Part shown: in pieces, positions 54,181 to 64,000 of the stretch
Layout of the letters: each line of letters opens with the position of its first letter
How positions within the stretch are numbered: position 1 is the first letter of the stretch
Assembly (NCBI GenBank): GCA_050084985.1
Contig: JBITNC010000002.1
Location: forward strand, 1,302,001-1,366,000
DNA from: Nageia nagi
Lineage: Eukaryota > Pinophyta
DNA length: 64,000 nucleotides
Reading direction: 5' to 3'
Made by a program: the position numbers and the translations under genes
The notes under the pieces: model-generated
Told to the model about the DNA's origin: nothing
The model's input: only the letters and a program-made list of their open reading frames with translations
Database searches by the model: none

Positions 54181-54389
54181 ACCTTGTGCTATTATTATTA
54201 CTTTGGGAAATAAGTTGTACAGGATACCAGAGGTACCACCTCTTATGGCTATCTCTTTGGTTACTACAAAGCAATGCAGTAAGCTCATTCCCAAACTAGG
54301 ATATTTGTTTTCTTGATGATCCACCCCTAGGGCAAGAAGAAGATTATGGCCATGACCTCCAGATAGGACCCCTCTGCATGATAATAACA

Positions 54390-55020
54390 AATGGATAAGG
54401 TTGTGGAGGAGTACAAGGACATCTTCACCTCACCCATAGGGGTTCCTCTACACTATCAGGTTAAGCACCTGATTGATCTAGCCCCAGGTGCACCGCTACC
54501 CAATGGACCAATCTATCGATGCTCTATTTTAGAAAATAATGAAATCAAGAGGCAAATTTAGGAGCTATTATAAAAAGGTCACATCAGACCAAGTTCATCA
54601 CCCTGTGGGAGTCTGATCATGTTGGTACAAAAGAAGGATGGGACATGGAGACTTTGTATTGACTATCGAGTGTTGAACAAGATCATTATCTGGAATAGGT
54701 ACCCAATCCCACAGATTGATGACCTTCTAAAACAACTCTAAGGTGCAAAATATTTTAGTAAGATCGACCTAAAGTCTAGGTATCACCAGGTACCAATTGA
54801 ACCTTCTGATATGTGGAAGACTACCTTCAAAGCCAAGGAAGGCCTTTTTGAATGGCTGGTCATGCCTTTTGGGTTGATGAATGCTCCTGCAACCTTTATG
54901 AGGATGATGGATGACATCTTGTGACCATTCACCAACTCATTCGTAGTGGTGTCCTTGGATGACATTCTATTCTTCAGCAAGACTTGGGAAGAGCACCTTC
55001 ATCACATCTGATAAGTCCTC
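54390..55020 (+). pseudogene. Nested Gypsy reverse transcriptase
   Basis: Conserved boxes run in order: [102 protein letters not shown] and VVSLDDILFFS. The last is the YLDD catalytic box with Tyr changed to Ser. Several TAG/TGA codons interrupt the frame. Confidence 0.92.
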
Positions 55021-55059
55021 CAAACACTGAGGCAACATAAGTTATGTGCTAATTTGGAG

Positions 55060-55740
55060 AAGTGCATGTTTGGCATGACCTAGGTTCAATATCTGGGATA
55101 CATTATTGATGAAAGATGGGTGCATGTGGATCTAGCCAAGATCCAAGTCATTCAGGATTGGCCAGCCCTGACCACTATAATAGAGCTTCGTAGCTTTCTG
55201 GTTCTTGCTAATTTCTATCGCAGATTCATGTTGGGATTCTCTCACATCACTTGGCCCTTGAGTCTAGTCACCAAAGGAGGAATGAGAGCAAAATTCTTTT
55301 GGTTATAACCTCAATAGAAGGCATTCAAAGAATTGAAAAATTACCTCTATTCTACCCCAGTGCTCACCTTACCAGATGTGTAGCAACCATTTGAGATCGA
55401 GATAGATGCCTCTGACTATGCTATTGGGGTAGTTCTTACTCAACAGGAACATCCAATGGCATATCATAGTGAGACATTATCTAAGACAATTCATAAGTAT
55501 CCCACCTATGACAAAGAAATGTATTCCATTGTGCAAGCCTATCAATAATGGAAGCATTACATTTTAGGGAAGGAAATAATCATCCACACAGACCACCAGC
55601 CCCTGCAGTTCATGCAAACATAAGGGAAGTTGCAAAATGATCACCATCAGAAGTGGTCCACATATCTACAATAGTTTCATTTGAACATCAAGTACAAGAA
55701 GGGTAGTACCAATAATGTTGCAAATTGCCTCAGTTAACCA
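55060..55740 (+). pseudogene. Nested Gypsy RT thumb and RNase H
   Basis: KIQVIQDWPALTTIIELRSF, LVLANFYRRFM and FSHITWPLS form the connection. EIEIDASDYAIGVVLTQQ with TYDKEMYSIVQAY, HTDHQPLQF and NIKYKKGSTNNVANCLS are the RNase H-like domain with its acidic residues. Stops interrupt it at several points. Confidence 0.9.
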
Positions 55741-55879
55741 CCAATCATGATGCTCACCATCGTGCTCAACTCTTGTGGGCATGAGACTTCCGATTGGTTG
55801 CTTCTCTATGAGAGGGACCTAGAATTCAACCACACTTACAAGGCACTCTTGGGGGCATGCCAGTTCCAAATTTTCACCT

Positions 55880-56670
55880 CCAAGATGCACTTTTATGTCA
55901 CCTAGGATACCTTTATGTTCCTTTAAGAGAGCGTGCCAAGATGATATGGGAAGCACACTATAGTCGAGTTGTTGGGCATTTTGGGGTTGAGAAAATAGTA
56001 GCAATACTATAGAAGTATTTCTATTGGTTGAACCTTCAAAAGGATGTCAAGAAGCACATTAGATCCTACATTGCTTGTGCCATTTCCAAACTGACCATCA
56101 AGAAGCAAGGCCTATATACTCCACTACCCACCCCTAGTTGACCTTGGGAATCCATCTCCATTGATTACATGTCGGGCCTGCCTTCTACCAAGAATGGCAA
56201 TGACTATGTTTTCATGGTCATTGATAGATTCTCGAAGATGGCCATTATGGCCACCTGTAAGAAGAATATCACAGTAGAAGCCACTGCTAAACTCTTCTTT
56301 GAACAAGTATGGGTGCACTTTAGGATCCCATAGTCTATCATCTCAGATCAAGATAGCAATTTCCTTAGCACATTTTGGTCCAACCTCTGGTTAATGTTGG
56401 ACACAAAGCTCACTAAGTCCACAACTTTCCATCCCCAAAAAGATGGCCAGATAGAGGTCATCAATAGAATGATTATACACATTCTATGCATGTACAATTC
56501 CAAGCATCCATGCACATGGGATGAGAGCCTCCCCTATGTACAACATACTTATAACAGGGCTCTCCATAGTTCAATTGGACATAGCCCCTTTCAGGTGGGC
56601 TTGGGATTCCAACCACTATGTCCCATTGACGTAGCCATGCCATTTGCAGTTGCTTAGGCTGATTCAACTC
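55880..56670 (+). pseudogene. Nested Gypsy integrase
   Basis: SIDYMSGLPSTKNGNDYVFM, VIDRFSKMA, IISDQDSNFLSTFW, STTFHPQKDGQIEVINR and NSKHPCTWDESLPYVQHTYN form the catalytic core of a Gypsy integrase. First Asp is in IDYM, second in SDQD and Glu in QIEV. A zinc-binding upstream part is only weakly visible (IACAISKLTIKKQ). Stops are present. Confidence 0.92.
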
Positions 56671-56679
56671 ACATCTAGT

Positions 56680-57256
56680 CTAAAGTTGACAAAGTAAGTA
56701 GCTTCATCAAGTGCATTCAACATATCTGCTAATAGGTTCATGATATATTGGATAGAGCTAATGCAAAGTACAAGCAACGCCATGATCAACATCGGGTGCC
56801 ACATAACTTCCAAGTGGGAGACAAAGTATGGCTACATTTGCAGAAGGAGTGCCTCATTGGACCCAACTGCAAGCTTCACCCACTCTGATACGGGCTATAC
56901 ACCATCACCAAGGCTATAGGGAATAATGTTTTTGAGCTTGGAATTCCACCATTCCTTGGACTGCACCCAGTCTTCAATGTGGATCACCTTCATCCTTACT
57001 TCCCACCTCTACTAGACACTTTGGACATTGCAAAATAGCTCACACCAATAGAGTTAAACCTAGATTGCATGGAATAAGTGACCATAGATTGTATCATGGA
57101 CATGCAAATCAAGAACACTTTCCAATAGAGGATCCAATTGTATCGGGTTGTCAAAGCTGGCCAACTCTTGCATCAAGGAAAGTGGTTCACCAGGGACCAA
57201 GTTCAATAAAAATTTCCTCATCTCATGGAGGAACTTAATGTAATGGGGAACACTAC
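56680..57256 (+). pseudogene. Nested Gypsy integrase C-terminal region
   Basis: RHNFQVGDKVW-like text (near 56800-56835) and YTITKAIGNNVFELGIPPFL, LHPVFNVDHLHPYFPPLLD mark the end of Gypsy pol. The terminal text VVKAGQLLHQGKWFTRDQVQ may be a chromodomain-like tail, but that is uncertain. Confidence 0.75.
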
Positions 57257-57274
57257 TTTCTAAGGGGAGAGGAA
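57257..57274 (+). other. Nested Gypsy polypurine tract
   Basis: TTCTAAGGGGAGAGGAA directly precedes the TG of the 3' LTR. Confidence 0.85.
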
Positions 57275-57866
57275 TGATCCAGGTGGATATTGGTGGCCAA
57301 CTGCCTATTCCACTTGGGCCCCCACCATTGTCTCTTTCAGTTTGTTAGTTTTGGCATAACTCACTATTTTTAACAGTTTTTGGGTCCTGAACTTCTAGAG
57401 CCATTTTGAGGCCCTAAATGACATTTTTGGACATTATTTCACCAACAAATTTCATAAATAAAATTCATATGAAAAGTTGTAATCCTCAGATAGAGCTTTC
57501 TAATGATGTATCATGTGCATCAAACAGAGATAGTATGCAAAAGTTACGTCCTTGGGAAGTTGAAACACTAATTTACCCAAATGAGGCCCATAACTTTGGC
57601 AGTTCATCTCCTAGGGTTAGGTTTTGGGATGTTTAGGGTTCTCCATTATTTTTCAATAATAAATAGGCCCTCGAGCCTCATTGTAGTTCAATTTTTAGAG
57701 GCCTGTAGCTGCAACATCTCTTCTCAGAGATAGCTACCAGTGCCCTAGCTAGTTTTATTTCCATCTTCATTCTTCGAGATTAATGAAATGAAGTGTTATT
57801 TCCATTGCATCTCTATATTTATGGTTATAGGTTTATTCTATTGCATTCCTACATAAATCTGGATCA
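57275..57866 (+). mobile_element. Nested Gypsy 3' LTR, full length
   Basis: 592 bp from TGATCCAGGTGGATATTGG to CATAAATCTGGATCA, including the promoter part missing from the 5' copy. Confidence 0.93.
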
Positions 57867-57871
57867 GCTAT
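57867..57871. other. Target-site duplication GCTAT, right
   Basis: Exact repeat of 52862-52866. Confidence 0.93.
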
Positions 57872-58490
57872 TTTATCTTTTATCTCAACTATTAAATGGG
57901 ATAATTTAATCATAAGCAATAGGTTGATCATCATGAATCCCATAGAGAATTTTGTTGCAAACATGGGAACTGATTTCCTGAATTTTAAGGAGGAAACAAT
58001 CATATGGGCAAACTTAGAGAATGCCTACTTTTGCCATGAACTAGCTACAATAAAGGCTAAGATGGAGATACTAGCTCATAATTACAATATGATGTAAAGA
58101 GAAAAAGTTGTATGCATACAATATTACAATAAAATCTTGGCTATGCAAAATGAACTACTAGTTGAGAAAAATATGTGAAAAATGCAAGCAAAAGAAAAAG
58201 AGATACAAATTAGGCATGATGCAAGCAATAGTCACTGTGGGATGTAAAGATTAAAAGAAAAGTGAAAGAAAAGGGTATCCATTTATGAGGATATCCTTTG
58301 ACACTTTGGTATTTGCATTCTAAAGAAAATAGCATCTGAACCTTCTGTGGATCCTAAAGAAGATGGACCATAATCTTAATCATTACAATTGAATGCTCTA
58401 GTATGGAATGGACTTTCTTACTCAAAATCCAAGCATTCTTTATTCACCAAACCCCTTTCTAAAGTTGGGTTAGTGAAGTATTCCTCAAGG
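57872..58490 (+). pseudogene. Decayed LARD-borne open reading frame, C-terminal part (LARD-3)
   Basis: Continuing the frame cut by the nested Gypsy: MNPIENFVANMGTDFLNFKE, ANLENAYFCHELATIKAKME, NELLVEKNM, KEKEIQIRHDASNSHCGM, ALVWNGLSYSKS and LFTKPLSK. The last three match LARD-2 at about 24770-25020 in the same order. The charged, heptad-like middle suggests a coiled coil. No known family is recognised. Confidence 0.55.
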
Positions 58491-58659
58491 AGGAGTATTG
58501 GTTGAATTCTTTATTTGCTATTGTTATATGTATGAGGTCGTTATTGATGACTCATTCAAAACCCAAGCACATTTTATAATGTAACTACTTCCTTTTTTTT
58601 TAAATAAAGGTGTATGAATAAGTCATTATTTATAATGTATCATAAATTCAAGCATATTT

Positions 58660-58830
58660 TTTGAATTCTTGTATGGTTGACTATAAGTATTGGCTTGGCA
58701 TCTCTATGATGACTTATAGTGCACCATAAATTCAAGCATATTTTTGAATTCATCTTAAATTCTTGTAATATGGTTGATTATAAGCATTGGCTTGGCATCT
58801 TCATAATGACTTATAGTGCAACCCAAATCT
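58660..58830 (+). repeat. Hairpin-unit repeats in LARD-3 (ACTATAAGT...ACTTATAGT)
   Basis: GACTATAAGTATTGGCTTGG with GATGACTTATAGTGCACC at 58680-58730, and a diverged unit at 58770-58820. A third lies near 59535-59585. They are homologous to the array at 25851-26055 in LARD-2. Confidence 0.8.
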
Positions 58831-59059
58831 AGGCACATTATTTCAAAGAGAAAGGTCTTGATAACATAACTACAGCTCTATTCATCTAACTTTATCTCTC
58901 TTGATTTATTCACTAGACTGCTTTAGAAACTATGTTGTGTACACTTTAAAATTTTATTATGGTTAGTGAAGTTGTCCTCAAGGGGAAGTGAAGTTTGAAT
59001 TCTTATGTTGAATTCATGTTTGTGATGATAATTTCATCCCTAGGAGGATTTTTTGCTAT

Positions 59060-59490
59060 ATAATGTTAATCTTTATGTACACCTTCGTGGTTAGTTTGCT
59101 ATATGTAAGGAACTATTACCTTCGTAGTTAGTTTGCTCTATGTGAGGAACTATTGTATAAATTTATTATCTTCATGGTTAGTTCACTCTATTGGAGGAAC
59201 TATTGTACAAATTTATTGCCTTCATGGTTAGGTCACTCTGTGTGAGGAATTATGTTGAGCATATTATGTACACCTTTATGGTCAGTTCGCTCTATGTGAG
59301 GAACTCATGGTACAAATTGGTTTCAACTAACATCACTATGTGAGGAATCAATATGTGCATTTTAGCATTGTTTGATTATCCATATGTGAAAAACCATATG
59401 CACTATTTCAGTTATCATTATGAGAGGAATCAGTATGTGCATTTTTGCACTATTTGATTATCCATATGTGAGGAACTCATATGTGCTTAT
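59060..59490 (+). repeat. Tandem repeats of about 55 bp (GTTAGTTTGCTCTATGTGAGG) and CATATGTGAGGAACTC units
   Basis: Five or so units of TTCATGGTTAGTTCACTCTA with GTGAGGAACTATTGT are followed by units with TTATCCATATGTGAGGAACT. The second group corresponds to the array 25376-25830 of LARD-2. Confidence 0.8.
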
Positions 59491-59964
59491 GCTCTATTTT
59501 TTGGATTTTGATCAACACATATTTTCTATATAGAAGGTGATTACAAATGTTAGCTTGGTATCTTTGTGATAACTTATAGTGCACCACAAATCAATTTATG
59601 GATGGCATTACTTAGTTCATTTATACTATGTTATTATGAATGTTTATATGATGCATCTAACTGATCTTGTTTATGAGTTGCTTGTAGCTTGTAAATTTTT
59701 TTTTGATAGTGCAAGTTATTTACTTCGAGTTGGTAGACTCATGAAAACTCACATAACTTGTTGTGGGTCAACTACTCTATATAGTAAAATCAGTTGTGGT
59801 TAATGATTGTGTTGTAAATCATTTTGTCAAATGGTAAAGTAGTGAGTCTCAAACTAAGATTTCAAATGAACTCAAAAATGTAAATGTTCTCATCTCCACT
59901 TGTATCTCTATGGAGGAGAACTCTCTCTTTCTTCTTTCTTCTATGCTCTATCCTAATATTACCT

Positions 59965-59974
59965 GAAGGGGGAG
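59965..59974 (+). other. LARD-3 polypurine tract
   Basis: GAAGGGGGAG directly precedes the TG of the 3' LTR. Confidence 0.85.
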
Positions 59975-60415
59975 TGTTATAATTTGTAATGTAATATTGT
60001 GAATTAATATTACTTCAATATAAACTCATAAATACTTAAACTATCACTAGGTACATTTAAGTGTTTAATGAATATTATATTATGGATCCTTAACCTTACC
60101 CTTAAGTAAAAGGGAGGTTAAGGTAGAGATTTTATCCTATAAATAGAGGGCCTCCCCTCTTATAAAATACACAAGTTTAGAAAGTAAAGTTATGCTCATA
60201 GATTTTAGAAAGATATGAGTTAGGTTTGTGAGAGAGTTATTTTTTGAGAATTTAGAGGATCTTGGTTAGGGGATGTACTCCTAGTTGGGGGAACCACTTT
60301 ATCTCTTGTGTTCTTTGTGAGATTGGTTTATGGTTTCATGTTATTGTGTTGATCTTGTATCCTTCTTAAAGATCTTAGTAGTTTGAGGTTTAATCGAATA
60401 GGGTTAGATCTTATA
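59975..60415 (+). mobile_element. LARD-3 3' LTR
   Basis: 441 bp from TGTTATAATTTGTAATG to GATCTTATA (CA mutated to TA), with CCTATAAATAGAGGGCC near 60138. Colinear with 42527-42965. Confidence 0.92.
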
Positions 60416-60420
60416 GAAGT
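60416..60420. other. Target-site duplication GAAGT, right
   Basis: Exact repeat of 42522-42526. Confidence 0.93.
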
Positions 60421-61539
60421 AACCCCACACCATAGGTAAGATCAAAGGCCTCTTAACTTAACAATATTTTTCCTTCAATGATGCATTCTCAATTCATTGA
60501 TGATACCTTATTGTTCATTTATCCCTTAGAAAGGGTGTTCATATGATTAAATTTATCCTCAATACCTATGAGTTGGCTTTAGGATAGGTAAACAATTATA
60601 AAAAACCTAAATTATATGGCTTTAATATCTCTCCCCAACTCCTAAGGTTAATGTCATGCTCAATAAGAATGACTATTAACTTCAATAAGAATGGCTTTAA
60701 TATATTTCAAGCAGGTCAAATAAGGGGATTCTAGGGGAAACTTAATACAGAATTTTGTTAAAGATGAAGAGCTAGAAAGCAAAGTGGTTGATAGCAATAA
60801 GTTATTTAATCAAGATTAAATCCTGAGTGCTATTCTTATCTTTTTAATGGGAGTTTTTTATATTCCCTTGAACATTTCATTCCATATAGAATTATTAATG
60901 AGGGAATTTCTCTAGTAGGGAAACTTAGAAACTAGGAAAAAGCACTTGGTGGCTTAGGATATCATGTGTTCATAGATTAGTGAATACAAATTATGTATAG
61001 GGAAACTTCGATCCATGAATAAAGCACTAATGGGGAAGCTTTTGTGGAGGATCTATATAGACCATAATTCCCTTTGGAGTAAGGCAATTAGATTTAAGTA
61101 TTTGGACACTAACAAGAAGGAACACATATTCATGGTAGAAGATTCCCCTTTTGGTTCCATGATATAGAATGGTCTAAGAAATTTTTGATCCATAATGAAC
61201 CAATATTTGAAATGGAAAACAATAATAAGAGATAAGGTAAATTTTTGACATGATACCTAAATAACCAATAACCCCCTCTCATCCCTTAATAAGTTTACAA
61301 AATTGCAAGATTACCTAATCAATCAATGGGGGGAGGTGGTTAGTGATTATTGGCAATGGACAAGGGAAGGTATTTTGTGATAAAAGGTTTAGCAAACTTT
61401 AAACCCAACACCCCATCTCTTATGAGAGGAGATAAAAGAGTTAAACTCCTAGCTTTGACTTTATATACTTAAGTTTGATGGATCAAAGCATCTAGTTTAG
61501 AATTTGAATTCATTAGGTGGTTATTCTATTAGTTTTGCT

Positions 61540-61780
61540 TTCTCCAAATCTGCTTCAATATCACTCCACATTTTAGTTTGGAAAAGAAAATTTTGATCCT
61601 ACAAGGCTTGACCAAAGGAAAAGTTCTTCATATGGGTGGTTACCAATGATAAAATCCTATGAAGTGAACAACCTTTCAGATGAGGTTAGCCAGAGGTTGC
61701 TACATGTGCTCTATGTGGGGAGGCCCTTGAAACTAGATCATATATTTTTATACATTTCTCATTTGCTTCCATTATATGGA
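61540..61780 (+). pseudogene. LINE ORF2 C-terminal zf-RVT region
   Basis: ISLHILVWKRKF, KEKFFIWVVTNDKIL and VATCALCGEALETRSYIFIH follow the plant LINE zf-RVT pattern (F-W-L--DK-L, C-x-x-C, E-x-x-x-H-x-F-x-x-C). Stops are present. Confidence 0.75.
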
Positions 61781-62510
61781 ACTCCTAGTTCTCTACTTTT
61801 AATGTCTAGTTGGTAATTCCCTTGATAGTGGCAAGTTTATAGTTAGCATCTTGGATCCATCATTTGCCTAAAGAAATCCTTGCAGTGATATGGAGATCAA
61901 CGCCAGCTATTCTTATGTGGAGTATTTTGCAAGATAGAAATAAAACATTTTAAAGATAACTAACTTCCCAATAGAGAAGATCTAGGAGATATTAGGTGCT
62001 CAATTTTTTTACATAAAGGCTTCCTTAGGCTTTCCCCATTATGATCCCCAATAGACATTTTGTTTCATGGAAAATTAGTGAGCTAAAACTCATAGAGTCC
62101 AAAACTTACACCATAGTGTAAACTATTTTCTCCTTTAGCCTAATAAAATACAAAATCATAAGGTTTGTTTCCCCAATAGGATAGTGGTTTCAATCTTCTA
62201 CATTAGAGCTACTATAGAACTTTCATACATCCTGTCTATGCTCCCAAAGCTCTCTATTTTTGTATCAATTTTGAAGGTAAGCATAAACCTTGTATAATTA
62301 ATATGCAATATGCCATCTCGACATAGGCCAAGTGATGTATCTTCAAGGCATTTCCATATGGTATAGAAGTTTTCTTCTATTATCTAGAACACAACAATTT
62401 TACCTTGCATGGTGATAATGCCCTACTATAAATGAATATGTAATAATATGTGGAACACTAATTGTAAAAGCATTACGAGATAATATAAAGCTTTTTGTTT
62501 CATAATAAAG

Positions 62511-64000
62511 GTAAATTATATTATTGAAAAAGTGCAAGTTTTAATAGAATCCCAAAATATGCCATAGATTTTATGAATTATCATCATGTTACTACCCATA
62601 CATTGCTTACATGCAGCATATATGCATCCATTTACCTATCTCACACATCTCTTATTTTGAAATATTATGAGAGTTATCTTTATTGTTAAAATTGCCACCC
62701 AACCATAACCTGAAAATAGCAAAGTTGTAGCTCTCTTTCAATAATCTATTACATCCCTATCACAACTCAGTTTCAAAAAACATTATTACCAACTCATATG
62801 ATCTTCATAGGGCATTCACAATTCTTGATTTAGGGCACAAATGTTGTTAATGAGAAGACTTTGTACATAGAAATGGAGGCATAGATAAGGTTCTATAGAC
62901 CTAGGAATAATGAGACTGCCCCAAGTAATTGAATCCTTAACTCTTAGGAGGTCACTCTCTATGATTGTAATCCAATTTTGGTTCAAAGATCTTACCAAAA
63001 ACCACCATATGTGTCGCATATCGATTCCAATAATGCCATAAAACTCAATATTTCTCCCATATTCAATTGCAATCATTTTATGAATACTTAATAGATTTCA
63101 AGTACAACTTTCCTTTTGTATCATGAACTAGGGTTTCAAAAGTAACAAAAATACCACAAAAATCTCTCCATTCGCTTGACCAAGGTCATCCATGATCCTA
63201 TACAACTAAATCATAATAGCCCCCAATGAAGCTAAGCACCATATCCTTAGAGCATTCACATTTCTTTCCTCCCTCACTGCCATTTGCCCCTTACTTCTAT
63301 TCACCATGCACTCCAATTACAAGGGCATATATGTGCATGTTCACATAGGCACCCCCATATACTATTACTAATATTACTTCCTAAGTTCTAAGGTTGATAT
63401 TATAATATAAATTTTTTTTTACCTACCAAAAAAGCATAGTAGCAAAAAAGATCCACAAAATTGGGGAAAATATTTCATGGGTGCTTTTTTTTTATAACTT
63501 TTCTAAGTTATTTTTAACATTTATGAAAGAGATGAGATAAATTTTCATTGGAATAGAATCTAAAATAAAATTCATACACATTGAAACTTGATTCTTATTT
63601 GCAAGCTAGAGATTAAGAAACCTTTTTATTATACTAAAAATACACAAGTAGGTTGTCTTAATTTCTCTTTACTTGTGAATGGTTTGATATTTCACATTAA
63701 ATAGCCACAACTAAATCAAAGTATGATTTCCCTTTGCAATTATTAGTGATCTTAGGTGATAAAAAAAAGGTTGTGTGGAAGTTTTAAAGGAAAATGAACC
63801 CTTGCATCACATTTTTGCTTTTGCACATTACACACATATGAGCCAAAACTAGGGTTACTCGAACTTCACTACCGAGAGTTCATTCTTAAACTAAAAATAA
63901 TCATAACTAACCTGATTTAACACTTGACTAGAATCATTACATAGGAAAATAATCTATCTAAATTTGCAATACATTCATACGAGTGTGCATATCTTTAATT
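62511..64000. other. AT-rich sequence without recognisable gene
   Basis: The minus-strand frame 62816-63076 (86 codons) shows no homology I recognise. There are no LTR pairs, arrays or RNA genes that I could support. Confidence 0.5.

Larger units (their letters stand above)
52867..57866 (+). mobile_element. Ty3/Gypsy retrotransposon, decayed, with gag-pol remnants
   Basis: LTRs 52867-53355 and 57275-57866, PBS, PPT and exact TSD GCTAT define a 5.0-kb element. Domain order gag, protease, RT, RNase H, integrase is that of Ty3/Gypsy. Stops interrupt every domain, and gag has a large internal deletion. The 5' LTR is 103 bp shorter than the 3' LTR. Confidence 0.94.
42527..60415 (+). mobile_element. 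LARD-3: large LTR retrotransposon carrying two nested elements
   Basis: Paired LTRs (42527-42965, 439 bp; 59975-60415, 441 bp), a PBS-like site, a polypurine tract and the exact TSD GAAGT define a complete plus-strand insertion of 17.9 kb. Subtracting the nested elements (43128-48475, 52867-57866) leaves about 7.5 kb. Its interior aligns with LARD-2 in order: leader, conserved block, decayed unknown frame and hairpin arrays. No standard retroelement proteins of its own are visible. Its LTRs are related to but clearly distinct from those of LARD-1/2. Confidence 0.93.
60416..62510 (+). mobile_element. LINE, 3' part after the LARD-3 insertion
   Basis: Reverse transcriptase resumes with SQFIDDTLLFI (catalytic box as FIDD instead of FADD) near 60490-60522. 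Then come L-L-R-I-Y / IFMVEDSPFGSMI-like text (60930-61180), NYLINQWGEVVSDYWQW (61300-61360) and the zf-RVT region. AT-rich text near 62490-62510 may be the 3' end, but no clear poly(A) or TSD was found. Confidence 0.75.

Noticed and set aside
1-64000. tRNA or rRNA genes
   Set aside because: No cloverleaf or rRNA signature could be supported by reading; the only tRNA-like boxes are at 15775-15845 and do not form a tRNA gene.

Overview
This window looks like nuclear DNA of a seed plant with a large, repeat-rich genome, and a gymnosperm is my best guess. That guess is an inference from the dense nesting of old LTR retrotransposons and LINEs, the low GC content and the single intact host gene. 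Only one intact host gene is visible: an intronless G-type lectin S-receptor-like kinase at 34319-36712 (+). Almost everything else is mobile-element sequence, much of it resolvable by paired LTRs and matching 5-bp target-site duplications (TSDs).

Left part (1-19293). A minus-strand Gypsy-type LTR (1-2136) cuts a minus-strand Copia (Copia A, 2137-4417). A plus-strand LTR of a recurrent large retrotransposon family (called LARD here, for large coding-poor LTR element) starts at 4418. Its sequence appears to stop at about 4968 and resume at about 9535. Between them lie three minus-strand exons, with introns, of MED16, a Mediator subunit; one exon is frameshifted. A minus-strand LARD LTR (12672-13168) closes the region and cuts a second Copia (Copia B, 13169-15560). 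A tRNA-like SINE candidate, a solo LTR (16769-17410), a short-LTR element and a Gypsy gag-protease remnant follow.

Middle (19294-34318). LARD-2 (19294-32388) sits inside the minus-strand Gypsy gag. It is itself split by a deletion-derivative Gypsy element (27024-31771, TSD AGTCT) that keeps gag and only the C-terminal end of integrase. A LINE ORF1-like remnant separates it from the receptor kinase.

Right part (36713-64000). A LINE (about 39170-42526 and 60416-62510) is split in its reverse transcriptase by LARD-3 (42527-60415, TSD GAAGT). LARD-3 contains two further insertions: a gag-only TR-GAG-type element (43128-48475, TSD GTTAT) and a decayed Gypsy with gag-pol remnants (52867-57866, TSD GCTAT).

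The most unusual points are these. First, LARD-2 and LARD-3 share a decayed but in-phase reading frame of about 600 codons that I cannot assign to any family. Second, a MED16 fragment lies apparently inside a LARD copy. Third, tandem arrays in the LARDs have units that are small inverted repeats. Fourth, the receptor kinase lacks the DFG aspartate and a glycine-loop residue, so it may be a pseudokinase.
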